Positions 29,408-40,830 of a DNA stretch of 64,000 bases are shown piece after piece. The DNA comes from Kalmusia sp. IMI 367209 (Eukaryota; Ascomycota; Dothideomycetes; Pleosporales; Didymosphaeriaceae). Below the pieces are notes generated by a model that had not been told where the DNA came from, ran no database searches, and saw only the letters and a program-made list of their open reading frames with translations. The DNA lies in contig JAPEUQ010000003.1 in assembly GCA_027946365.1 (NCBI GenBank), positions 2,666,001 to 2,730,000 on the forward strand, read 5' to 3'. Made by a program: the position numbers and the translations under genes. Each line of letters begins with the position of its first letter. The first letter of the stretch is position 1.

Positions 29408-32293
29408 TCACTGATACCAATCTTGCTCATTGTACGCATTCAGCCCCTCCCCGTACATACCACCTCCCCCTTGGCCCTGCGGCAGAACGCCGTTCCCATT
29501 CACCGGCGCATTCACCACCGGCCCGCCATTCATGATGTCCGCGCCAGCCGGCGCTGCAACGAGCCCGGGACTCCCGACAGCGCCCTGGCCCGCGAACCAA
29601 CCCGCGATATCATCGACGCCATGATTCCAGTTATCGAAGCCGAATGCCAGCTGGTTCTGATCTCTGAGCCACCAGTCCTGGCCTTCGCGTATGAGTTGCT
29701 CAACGCCACCGAACAATTGACTCGGCGAAGCGCCAGAAGACGAGGCCCCGTCTATAGATTGCCGCCCATGCGTAGAGGCAGGCGTCGTTGCGTTTGCAGT
29801 TTGGGCTTGAGGAGAAGCATACGGTTGACGCTGCGCGCGGGGGTAAGCGAGGAGATTTGGGTCGTCAGGGGGAAGAGAACGTGCCTCTGAAGCGCGCTGC
29901 ATGGCCTCCTGGCCCGCTGACACGGATGAGATCGAGGACAAGGGGTTTCCTGCGCGTTCGAAAAACTGCGTTGCTGTATTCGCGAGGGACATGCTGTACG
30001 GCTGCAGCGCGGGTGACATCTCTGCCGATGGCGGCTGCTCCTCCAACGGTTCCGCGTCGCGCTTCGCAGGCTTCGGCGTACTGACTTCTGTCCAAGGGCC
30101 GAACTTCGCATCTGTGCGAGATAACACTGTTGCAGCTTCTTCCGGGAGATCTACTTTCCAGCGGCGCGCAAGGACGCTAAGGATACCGAGTGTGCGTCGG
30201 GCGCAGAGCCAGCCTTCTGCGATCTCTTCGAGGTGTTTAACGCCGTGGACAATGTCGCGCTTTGCGTTCTTCTCAGGGAGATTGAGGAGGTGAATTGTGC
30301 AGGCAGAGTGGGCAATGTATACGACGATGTTGCAAATTTGACGAAGCCCATGGGAGCGCTTATAGAGGCGCAGGATTTTGGAGATCATGGCGGCGGCTTG
30401 GGTGCAGAGTTTTCTTGGAGAAACGTGAGCAGGGAGGGGAGAATTGTTAGGGTTGTATTTGAGGAAGGGGCGGAAGAGGTGGATGTAAAGGAGCTGGAAG
30501 AACATACTTCATGGACGTTAGTACAAGGTTACATAGGGATGGATGGCCACTTACTGCATGACGAGCATCGAGGGCAGACCACCTTCTTTGGGTTCGAGCT
30601 CTTTTGGCAATTCTCTTCTCCATGTTTCTAGTCTCTGGTGAATCTCGCTCAGTTTCTTCAGCTCTGCCTGTTTCCCTTTCGCCTTATCCATGTCTATGGG
30701 GTTGTAGAAATAGTTCATTAGATCGCTAGATATCTCACAGAGTTTCGTTATTTGGACAGCCACCTAATCGATATTAGCAATTTCACAAGTGTGTATACCA
30801 TGGTACGTACTGCTCGTGTTCGCGAAGGCTGCGAGTGTGCCTGGCTGACGCCAGAATCGGTATACGCAGACCAGATTTCCGCGTCTTCAATCGGGAAGAC
30901 TTCAGGTTTTGGTACCGTAACAATTGCCCTAGGTAACTGCGGTAACCTTCCGAGATAATTTGACCAGCATCTGTAGATATCAGACTTGCGCCTTTTCATG
31001 CTAGTCGCCACAACTTACTTGTCAAACAAGAAGCACCCCCAAAAGGTTATTCTCCGCGCATCCTCCTCGGTCTCCTCGATTCCACCCTTACTCGACATGC
31101 CCAGATTCAACCCCAGATCGCATGCCATCCTAAAGCTCATGCCACTGTACACCCAGCCCTTCGCCTCTCGCCCGCAACCTGCTTCTCGTACCGACATCAG
31201 TGCCAGTGCTTGCACCGTCGTCAAAGCAGGTACCTCGTGCAGATCGTTTTCCAGTATCAACCTCTTCGCCTCCCTAAAGAAGTGATCTCCCGCTGTCGCC
31301 GAATCGTCCCGCACGGCCCTCGCCGCCGGCCACGATGTGAAATGGCAACCCAGCGCCAACATAGCATTCACCAGCAGCGGCGTGCAATACTCTGTCTTTC
31401 TTCTTGACCCCGGCGGCGGCTTGCCCAGTTGAAACTCCTTCATGAAGAGATGTTTTGACAAGGTAGTAAAGAAGCTGTAATGCCAGCAGAAATACATGTT
31501 GATGAGGTGGCGCACCAGCTCCGGGTCCGACGTGACGGTCGTCCACGACGTTAACGGGTCTTGCATCTGTGGGTACTGATCCACATTCGACAGGGCGGCC
31601 GGGGAACCCGTATCGTCGTTTCCAGCGCCCATGTATATCAGATGCGACGTGCCCCCGATGTAGCGCGTCGACCCGTCCTCCAGCCTGAGCTCACCCATCT
31701 TGCCGCTCAACTGGCTCTCGAATGTAGACTGGGACACGGCGACCGGACTATCGAGCAGATCGAGCTGCTCATCGTCGTCCTCGTCGCCATTTTCCTTCGC
31801 GATGATGGCCTCGGCGACAGCATCCAGGCTCTCACAGGTCCGTATCTGCTGGACGAGCGATGCGACGTCGTCTTCGGGGTAGTTCAGGATGGCCTGTATG
31901 AGGGTGTGCAGGGTGGAATTGCGCGTCTTGAGGCCCTCAATGTCCTTCTTGTAGACGCCCTTGCGGCGATGGTCCGAATTGGGGTCGTACACGCACTCGG
32001 TGTTGTAGACAGCGGCGCAAGCCGAACACGCAGGCGTCGTGCCGTCGCACTATATAGTCACAAAGACTGCGAGTCAGCGAGGCGTAGGGAGCCAGGGCCT
32101 TGTGCTTCCTCCGGAGATGCACGTTGCGCCTTACCTTGCTCTTCCTCTTGCGGCAGGGCACGCAAGCACTCGATATGCACCTCCGCTTCTTCGCGCCGTC
32201 CTCATTGGCACTGTCCTTCTTAGTCTTTCGACGGCCCTTGGCGGGCGCGTCGCCCTGTGCGGTTGTGTCGAGCATCCCCGTGGAGACATCCAT
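29408..32293 (-). CDS. nirA: Zn2Cys6 transcription factor, NirA/NIT4-like
   Basis: Five exons, 32135..32293, 31019..32049, 30811..30970, 30555..30763 and 29408..30506, with introns of 85, 48, 47 and 48 nt; 885 residues. The first intron splits the zinc cluster: exon 1 ends ACVPCRKRKSK and exon 2 begins CDGTTPACSACAAVYNTECV, giving all six cysteines. Next comes the nirA-type linker and dimerisation segment (DPNSDHRRKGVYKKD, then TLHTLIQAILNYPEDD). The fungal-specific transcription factor domain contains MYFCWHYSFFTTLSKHLFMK and GWVYSGMSFRMACDLGLNLG. A Gln/Pro/Gly-rich tail ends in DWYQ. NirA activates nitrate assimilation genes. Many fungi carry paralogs of this type, so true orthology is likely but not proved. 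Two amino-acid permeases lie 15-20 kb away. Confidence 0.87.
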
Positions 32294-33107
32294 TTTGCGA
32301 ATCCCCCGGGCGGGGCGCGGCGATGTCGCGGCGCGGGGTAAACGGACGTTGGGCGGGCGGGCGCTGGTCTTAGGCTGCGAGCAGAACGTCGCGTAGATGT
32401 CGTTTGAGGTCGAGTGTAGAGACGGCTGTCAACATAGCTTGCGTCGGGAGAAGCGGGCGCGACAAGTCAGGGCGGGCGGCGCATTGGATCGAGATGCTGC
32501 GGGAGAGGCGGCGGCGAGGGGGTCCAGAGGAGGTTGTGGTTGGCCTGTTCTGAGGGCTTATCGGCTGCCAGGGAAAGCAAAAGATGCTGGCGATATACAC
32601 GGTGAACGACCTCGCTGGTCTTGGATACGAGCGACTTCGCTCCTGCGCGAGAGTCGTAGCTTTTGCGACGAGCACTATGCCTAATGGTGGAGCCGTGATT
32701 CGCTCCCAGTGCGTGGTGGGCCGAGCACCGCTCTCTAGTACCTCGCTGACAGATCCAAGGGCGACACCACACTATCTCTGTGAGACGGGCTTCCAAGTGT
32801 ATGCATAGGTCCTTGATCGCAGAAGGCTATGAAGACCCTCACAGCACCTTATATCAGAGTCGCAGAACTGTATCGCCGCCCTATATCCGGACAAAAAGCA
32901 ATACCAGAACGCCCAATCATGACGCCCAAAGTAATCAAGCCGACCTCCGTAAACCGCAGCCAGACTGACCTCAGGCCCTTTTTCTAAAGCTTCCTTATCG
33001 GGCAAATATCACCCAGATCGTAAGAAACCATGCCATACTCCAACTCCGTAACGCCCAGCCAGACCAAACTCCAGCCCCCCAAGAACCACCGGATCCCGGC
33101 GAGTATC
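32294..33107. promoter_or_regulatory. Upstream region of the NirA-like gene and 3' end of SNF2 gene
   Basis: An 814-nt gap. The part next to NirA is GC-rich with several random open frames. One HGATAR match (reverse) lies at 32558-32563, about 265 nt upstream of the start. Nothing else recognised. Confidence 0.4.
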
Positions 33108-36100
33108 TCATATCTCGTCCGCATAACCCTCATGGTCGCGATCAGCGCGGAAACCGCCGCGCGGGTCTGGATTGTCAATAAGGATAAAAGGACGACCGTT
33201 GTTGTCCTCTTGCAAATTGCCAAACAGGCGCATGAGGTCCCGGATGCTCATCTTCTTGACCTTGGAGCCGTCGTCTTTCATAACCGAGTCGATTTCCTTC
33301 TGTTTCTTCTCTTGCATTTGAATCAGGCGCTCGTCCACCGTGTTTTTGACGCAGAACCGCGTTAGGGAAGTTTTCTCCGTCTGACCGTAGCGGAATACCC
33401 GGCAGAAAGCCTGTTGCTCGGCCGCCGAGTTCCACCACGGATCGAGGATAACGACACGCGAGGCCATCGTGAGATTGAGACCCACTATCAAAGGTTCAGT
33501 ATGTGTAGGAGCTTCGAACGTTAAAGGAGATACCTACAGCCACCACAGCGAAGAGATGCTAACAAGACCCTAATACCTTTATCGTCGGCGAAGCGCTTGA
33601 TTGCAATATCGCGAGCGGGTTGGCTCATCTTGCCGTGATACTAGCCATCATCAGTATGAGGTTCATATAGTAAACGACAGACTAGAGCCTCGATCGAGCT
33701 TTGTAAAAGTGATCTTGGGGTAATACAGGGCACTTTGCAAGCCTAGCTACGTCGATGGATCTACTCACCTCCTCAGCTCCCCAACGCTCCTCTTGGCACA
33801 CCTTCTTCAGAATCCGGATCCTGCTACAGTTAGCTTGAGGCCTGTAGCACTGATCGCGATCTACTCACATCGCAAGAAATTGGGTGTAGATAATGATCTT
33901 CACCCCTGGGGTTTCCGTGAGCCTAGGAAACGAGCGTCAGTAAAGGCCATTCCGTGATAACACAAGACAAGCGTACCAGTTCATGATCTGAGCCTTGACT
34001 GCAATGGTTTTGGCAGAAGGCAGCACACCCTCGCCACCCATCTGGAGCCATTCCCCCGCGATGTCCTGCTGCTCGATTCGCCGCACTACTTCAGCATGTT
34101 GCTTCTTCTTTGCGCGCGTCTCTGGTCCATGATACACCAAGGATTCGACTTCGTCCTCGGGTATTTCATTGGCATGTGTGAAGACGCTACCGCAGCCTCG
34201 ACAGGTAGCATTCGTCCTCTCTTCTTCGGCTGCCCGGATTTGTGATCCATCGTAGCACGAAGAGCAAAGCAGATGGCCACAGCTAGTGATCCAAGGACCT
34301 CGCGGCCGCTTGTCGCAACCACTGCACCTGGCCTTCCTCTTGACCTTCTCCCAGCTGTCGCCGCTGGTCAAGCTGTTGAGGTAAGGGCGGAAATCAAAAT
34401 TTTTACCAAATGTTCTCCCACTGGAATTGCGCTGGCCTTGGCCATTTTGAGTATCATCGTCGTCCAGCTCTTGATCATTGTCATCATCGTTGACCAACGC
34501 TTCAATGTCCGGGACCTCCTCATCTATCTCCTCTTCAACGATCAGAGGGTCTTTTAGCCCTTTCGAATCCTTCGCAGCTTTTTGTGCAGATCGCTTCATC
34601 TCTTGTGCTGCAAGGTGGTCTAACTGCTTTCGAATCGCTCGTATAGTTGCACCTCTCCTGGAGTGTCTATCAGTCGCTTCATGCTGAACTGTTTCGCGGA
34701 TCTTCTCGATATCCTCCCGCTCCAATAAATCCTGCACGACAAATTGAAGCATTAAAATGTGGGCGGTGAGCTGTCGTAGTCGTAGAAGCATCCTTTGTAT
34801 TTGTTAGCGGGTGATTAGAATTTCCGTTTGCGCAGGACGAGATATACTTACACCAGAGCATTGCTATACGACTTTTCCAGTTCCCCTTTGTTGGACGAGA
34901 AGTTTATTCGCTTGGCAAAGCGCTGTCGAACGATCTCGTAGATGCTACGCTCAACCGAGTTGAACTCACACCAGTGAGTCATCTGGGATGCTTCCGGTAG
35001 CTTCAAAATGGGAGCATCGAAGAGGATATCCGAGTGATCTCGACGAATCATGAACTGTGATAGCCTGACAAGAAGGCGCTCACTGTTCTCCGAATCATTT
35101 GGGTCGGTGTAATTATGCTTAAACACTTTAAAATTGCCAGTATGGGGAACACCAAGGAATTTGAAGTAAGGGTAGAGTTCGTCGAGACTGTTCAGAATCG
35201 GGGTGCCACTTAGCGCCCACTTGTGGTGAGCCATTAGCGCGCGACAAGCAATCGAAGTCCTGCTGGTGTGATTCTTAATGGCCTGAGCCTCGTCCAATAC
35301 GATTCTATGGAACTGAAGTGGTGGTAAGCGCGGGTGAAACATAAGTATCTTAACGCTACATACCATCATACGGTGAAGAGGTCCTCGATTCTTCTCATAG
35401 ACATCCTTCCACCAAGCAATTTTTTGTTCTGCGGTCTGACATTCAATAGGTGGCTCATTCTTAGGATAGCTTTTCATAATTTCGTGGTATGTGGTGAGAA
35501 TGATATCGTGGCGCCGTAAGATGTCATCTGCTCGATTGGAATCGATCCGTGAGCCTGTAGTATATCGCATAACAACGAGGCCCGCATTGGTGTGTAGCTC
35601 GATTTCGCGTCCCCACTGCGTTATCAGAGCAGGGCTAGCGACAAGCAAAGTAGTTTTGCATTCAGCATACTTCCCGGGACGGCCATTGACAATATTCGCC
35701 AGCACTACAATCACGTTAGTAAAGTAGCAGTCTGGTGCGGACAGTGTAATCGAGGGCAGCTCACTCATAAGAGTCTTCCCGAGACCCATTGCATCGGCCA
35801 TCAATCCTCCGCGGGGTTCCTCGGAGGCTTTCTCACGGTTTCTAGTCACTATCAGCCTATTGTTGATAATACCGAGCGTCGATTTTAGTACCTCATAAAA
35901 GCTGTTCCCATGATCTGGTAGCTCTTCAAACTACTCGCCATGTCTTTCACTAACCACATACTATCTGTATGGGCCTTGACAGAACCTCGACCGTCGAAAT
36001 CTTTGATGGCTCGCATCAAGGCAGCCCTATCATCCTTTGCCGACTTCTGGTTCTCGATTGGCACGCTAGCGATCAGTTCCTTCAGGGCATCCTGCTTGTT

Positions 36101-37624
36101 TCTAGATGTGAAATGCCGCTCGGGCGCATCACCTTGGGCCTGGTTACGGAATACATTGGAGTTGAGTAGGGATGTACCCAGGCGAACTGCACGTTCCATT
36201 TCCTTCTTGTCCTTGGCAGAGGGTTTATGACCACCTGCCTTTGCACGCGTACCTGATGACCGTGAGGATGCGGCAGGGGCTCTGGGCTTCGATCCTTTGG
36301 GTCGACCACGGCTTTTGCCCGATGACGATGATTGAGTTTCGTCAGTCGTATGATCCCCTTTCCTTTTCTTTCTGGGGAGGTCTTTATCAGCTTGGAGTGC
36401 AACCTCCATGCTCTGAAGCTCAGCCTCTTGAATAGAAATGCGCTTGTGTGGATTGCGAAAGGAGCCTGCAGGATCATTGTCGATCCTGTCTTCGTTCGCG
36501 CCGTTGTCTTCTTGTTCATCCCTAGATCTGAATGGGTCAGGGAAGAGATCTGGTTCACGATCATCATCTCGTGCCATCTCCAGATCACGCTTTCTCTTCT
36601 CTCTCCTCATTCTTTCAGCTCCGTGAATCTTCATCCATTCGACATCTTCTCGGAAAGAGAGTCGGCCTTTCTTCTGTTTTAGTGCGTCATATTTCCGCTT
36701 CTGCTTCTGGTATGCAGCAAGTGCTTCTCGGTCTGCCCGATCATAGTCATCGACAGTAGAAATATCAGTCGGAGCTGGCCGTCTGGTCGTAGGTAAAAGT
36801 ATCGATTCTAGAAGCTGTTCGCTATCGGGCGCAGGTTGAACATGATAAGTTGGCCTGCTCGCAGCAACTTTGTCTTGATTGAATTTTTTCTGGAATTTGC
36901 GGAGCATAGCAAATCTAGACCCTGATGGCTGAGTAGTTGTTCGAGATGTGGGAAGTGGCGGTGGAAGCATCCTGGATGAGGAGCGCCTAGTAGAAGGTTC
37001 AGGGGTTTCAGTCAACCTGAGCGAAGGAGTGAGAATCGATGAAGTTTCTCGGGATATTCCTGGAGTTGAGGACGAATATCGCTCATACGGGATGAAGAGG
37101 CTTTGTTGTTCATTGTTGATCTTATTGTCTTGGGGGTGTACCGTGAGAGATTGATCATCATGATCAGGCGTCTCACGGACTTCACTGGTGGTGACCCCAC
37201 GGTCTTGCTGTCCGTATTGTGAATCCTGAATTTCTTCAAAGTCAATCCGATGCTGTGGTGCTTCAACCTCCAGGCCATTTATGGCATCGATATCTGAAAG
37301 CACTTCCTGAGCCCCTTCGTCACGATGATTTAAATCCATATGATTTTCTGTATTCAAGATCTGAGCAGCGTCCGGGAGTTCAGACTCATCGACACCATCC
37401 ACTTCATACACCGAACGTTCCTCGATAGACTCACGAATTCTCTCGCCTTCAGGGTCTAGATCACCTTCGTCGACATTCTGTATCATCTGGGTGTCACCTT
37501 CAGCCAGCTCAGTCCCACTGCTCTCAAATGGTTGTGTGTCGTCGTCTTCGTTTAGTTGGGTGTCGCTATTTCCGGACGATTGAGTGCCGATCATATCTTC
37601 ATCGCCAGAGTCCACGTCCGACAT
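33108..37624 (-). CDS. SNF2-family ATPase with internal RING finger (RAD5/RAD16-like)
   Basis: Nine exons: 35892..37624, 35765..35856, 35364..35704, 34852..35312, 33977..34792, 33869..33922, 33769..33823, 33538..33640 and 33108..33484. All junctions keep frame and give 1343 residues. The N-terminal 550 residues are acidic, then basic and disordered. The SNF2 core starts at SYQIMGTAFMR and includes motif I DAMGLGKT, motif II LDEAQ and the KWALSGTPI motif. A C3HC4 RING is inserted between the two ATPase lobes (CSGCDKRPRGPWITSCGHLL onward, to CRGCG). The second lobe carries IIIYTQF, YHGKMS and a family-like end, WWNSAAEQQAFCRVFRYGQT. The RING inside SNF2 is the hallmark of Rad5/Rad16/HLTF proteins, nuclear translocases and ubiquitin ligases in DNA repair. 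No HIRAN domain is seen, so Rad16-like or an Rrp1/Rrp2-like role is more likely than Rad5. Confidence 0.88.
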
Positions 37625-38761
37625 GGTGTCTATATCACCGTCAATGAATTATTCAACCCGGTATCATGATCTCAACATACCAGCTTCTAGACGAGTTATT
37701 CAGCACGCTTTTCAGGACCGACGGTCTGCTACACCTCGCTGTAGCAAGATGATAGATGGTTGTAGAAGGCAGAGGAGTGATATGAGAAGGAGTGAGTGCT
37801 AGAAGAGTGTTTGGACAGTGGGACGATGTTGGAAGTGTATAGGAAAAGTAATAGAGTGTGTGAGAATAGAAAATGGACTACTACGTGGAGGGAGAACTAG
37901 GAAGAATGTGGGGTGTAGGCGAAAAGGCACAAAACTTATGATGAAGTTCTTTATAGAAAATGACGAATCTTGTCGTGATAGTCAGCTAAAACTATCAAGA
38001 CGAGTGAGAGAATTTGGCTGGTCGTGTTCGATTAGCCAAGTAAAGGTTGATAACTTCTTGTCTGCAACTCTCGGTAAAAGTAGAAAGCAAGCGAGCATGA
38101 AGATTAGGAGCGAATCTCGATAGAAGCATAGAAGCAACAGTAATCGCAGGATGGGTCACATGTATACCGAAAACGTAGTTGTGTTCAGAGGCATTGATCT
38201 CGCCTTACGGAATGAGGAAGGTGTAGGTCAGCTCAGTAGTCGGGATTCAAGTTTGAATTGCGAACGTACAGGACGTCGAAGGTGTACAAGAGGCATTTCG
38301 CAAATGAAGACCGTGGAACAGTGCATACCAGCTACCGAAGGCATGTACAAATGTAGGCCGAGGTGAAGATATATACCAGATTGCGGGTGCCAATTTCCCC
38401 TCTGGACCTGAGGAAGGTGCTTCATGCGGCTCACTCGCACCTACATAATCCAAACACAGTCCAGAAGTTGAACATGAAGAACGATAAATTATACTATAGC
38501 ACTACAAAATATACATGTCCTAAACCCTCACAAAAGAGATGAGTCGCTCGGTTATTCCGCGCTCTTACTTTACAGCCAAATTGCCGTCCAGGGTATCTAG
38601 GAAACAGAAAAAACTCGGATTGTATTGCTTTAGACAATCGTGAACACGCCCCAAAAGGGGTTGGGGCGCAAATTGAGGCAAGTGGAATAAGGCGGACCTG
38701 GCTATGCAACAACAAGTCCACGAAACATATACAGGAAGAAAAATCGTGGATGTGGGTCTTC
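37625..38761. other. Intergenic: SNF2 promoter and 3' end of Ca2+/H+ exchanger
   Basis: A 1.1-kb gap, AG-rich near 37.8-38.0 kb. Open frames of up to about 100 codons on the plus strand (37818-38123) have no recognisable similarity or coding bias and are judged random. Confidence 0.45.
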
Positions 38762-40830
38762 TCAGACTTCGCTGGTCTCTGACTGATCCGGGTAGAACCA
38801 GGCAGCTAAACTGATGATGACGTACGAAGACATGAGTAACACGCCCTCAAGCCAATCTGCCAAATGTCAGTGATGATTACGCATTTAGGGCGTTCGGTAC
38901 TTACGTGACTTTCCATCCTGAATCAAGTAGTTGACGAGCAGTACTGCCACGAACAAGATTGCAATCTGGAAGGTGTCGAAGTACAGGGTCATGTCTTCCT
39001 TGCCTGCAATCCAACCAATGACGACAATGCCCGGGAGTACAAGAAGCGCAATTTGCATGCTGGAGCCTACAGCCACACCAATTGAGAGGTCCATCTTGTC
39101 CTTGATAGCAACTGTGACGGCTGTGGCGTGCTCGGCAGCGTTACCCACAATCGGCAACAGAATCAGACCAACAAAAGTTGTCGAAATGTGGGCATCTTTG
39201 GTGAAACCGTCAATACTGGAAACCATGAATTCGGAACAGAAGGCGACAAGCGTTGTGGAGATGGCGAGTGTGATGAGGGCGCCCCAAACAGTCAAATTTG
39301 GCTCTTCGAAATCGTCTTCCTCCTCGTCTGCACTGTTCTTGAAATGTCGTTCGGCGTTTGCAGCGCCACCTGATGCCGCCGCAGTACCAGCCCCAACGGT
39401 GGCAATGCCGCGGGCTAGGCTTCCATCGACAGAGGGTTTGCGCTTGACGCCCTTTTCGCTGGGCGCGTTGTACATAGTACTGTGGGTTCTGAGTTGGAAG
39501 AACAAATAGCAGCCATAAACGAACAAAAGGATGATAGCTGTTCCGTGCGACTGTCGTTCGGTGGTCAGCAGAAGCGAGACTGAGTCAAAAGTACGTGCTT
39601 ACCAATTCAGAGTTCTTCTTTGCATCTTGCGCCGCATCGGCATCTCCAGTACCGATCTCCTCAATCATGTTGTGGAAGACAGTCGGGATGATGAGCGACG
39701 CAATGCAAAGAGCCAACAGAGAAGCGGCTGTCTGTGCAACTGTAACGTTGAAGAACTGCTCCACGCGGTTGAAGCCACCGGCGAAGAAGGCCATGCCCAA
39801 CACAAGTAAAAGATTGGAAAGCATACTACCGATCAGGGATGTCTTGACAATCGTGATCTCATCTTTAACCAACGCCTGCACAGACACAATGAGCTCAACT
39901 GCGTTACTGGGTCTATTAGCCAAAATTCCTTAACATGCAGGGACGATATAAAACATACCCGAAAGACGCGTTGAGCAATCCACCGAGTGTCTCGCCAACT
40001 CGAAGAGCGAGCTCTTCGGTGGCATTGCTCAGCATGGCGGCAAGTGGAATGATGGCAATAAAGTTGATGAGGAAGACACCGATTGGGCTAACTTTGTGGG
40101 AGTAGTATACCGCGAAGCCGATCGGAACGGCGAGGAGCAGGATATTGATCCACGCGCCAAACAATACATAGCGAAACTGTTGACCCGCAGGAATCTTTCT
40201 CTTCAGAGACATCTTTCTGCGTTCTTCGAGGTCCAGCTTCTCGTGCTCGTGATCAGCATCGGCAGCCTCAGTGTTATGCTCTTTTCCGTGCTTAATCTTC
40301 TTAACCCATGCTCCAGGTCCGCGATGTTTTACTGTAGAGCCATTGGTCTGCGTGTCCACGTCATTGGGGACAGCGGTCTTGTCGCTGATGTCTGCCGACG
40401 CTTTCTTTGGGCCAGTGCTCGCAGTTGGCGCAAAATCGGTCGTCGTCGTCGTCGGTCCGTCGGCGCTCAGTGATCCCCTGGCCGAGATGGGTGATGGCTC
40501 AGTGCTAGCATGCTGAGGGGCATACTCCTTCTCTATCTGCGCGGACTCTATTCCTCTCTGATGCTCGCCGCCAGACTGTACATTCGTTTCAGAGTGCGTC
40601 CTGTGTAGCGCGTGCTCGGCATCTGGTTGGGTGTCCCGAGATCGTACGCGTGAGAATGGATTGTAAGTGGTCCCAGCTCCGGGCGTACTTGCGACGCGAT
40701 GCGCCTGTCTCCGTATAGAATCTGTGCAGAATCAATGAGCATCAAGCCAAACATAACACGATGGAGTGGTTGTAATGATAAAGCAAATCTGCGAGCGGGG
40801 AGAAATATGCGAACTTCCTGACTTACGCAT
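38762..40830 (-). CDS. VCX1: Vacuolar Ca2+/H+ exchanger (CAX family, Vcx1-like)
   Basis: Five coding exons: 40827..40830, 39959..40721, 39603..39906, 38905..39550 and 38762..38856, introns of 105, 52, 52 and 48 nt; 603 residues. The first coding exon is only ATGC; without it the second exon meets an in-frame stop upstream and has no ATG near the conserved SIRRQAHRV...TTYNPFSR lead. The two CAX repeats are clear: SNATEELALRVGETLGGLLN with ASFGNAVELIVSVQAL, and GNAAEHATAVTVAIKDKMDL with VAVGSSMQIALLVLPG. An acidic loop EEEDDFEEP separates the halves. About 11 spans; ends SETSEV. It should pump Ca2+ into the vacuole in exchange for H+. The upstream region has a doubled GTGGCT motif. Confidence 0.9.
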
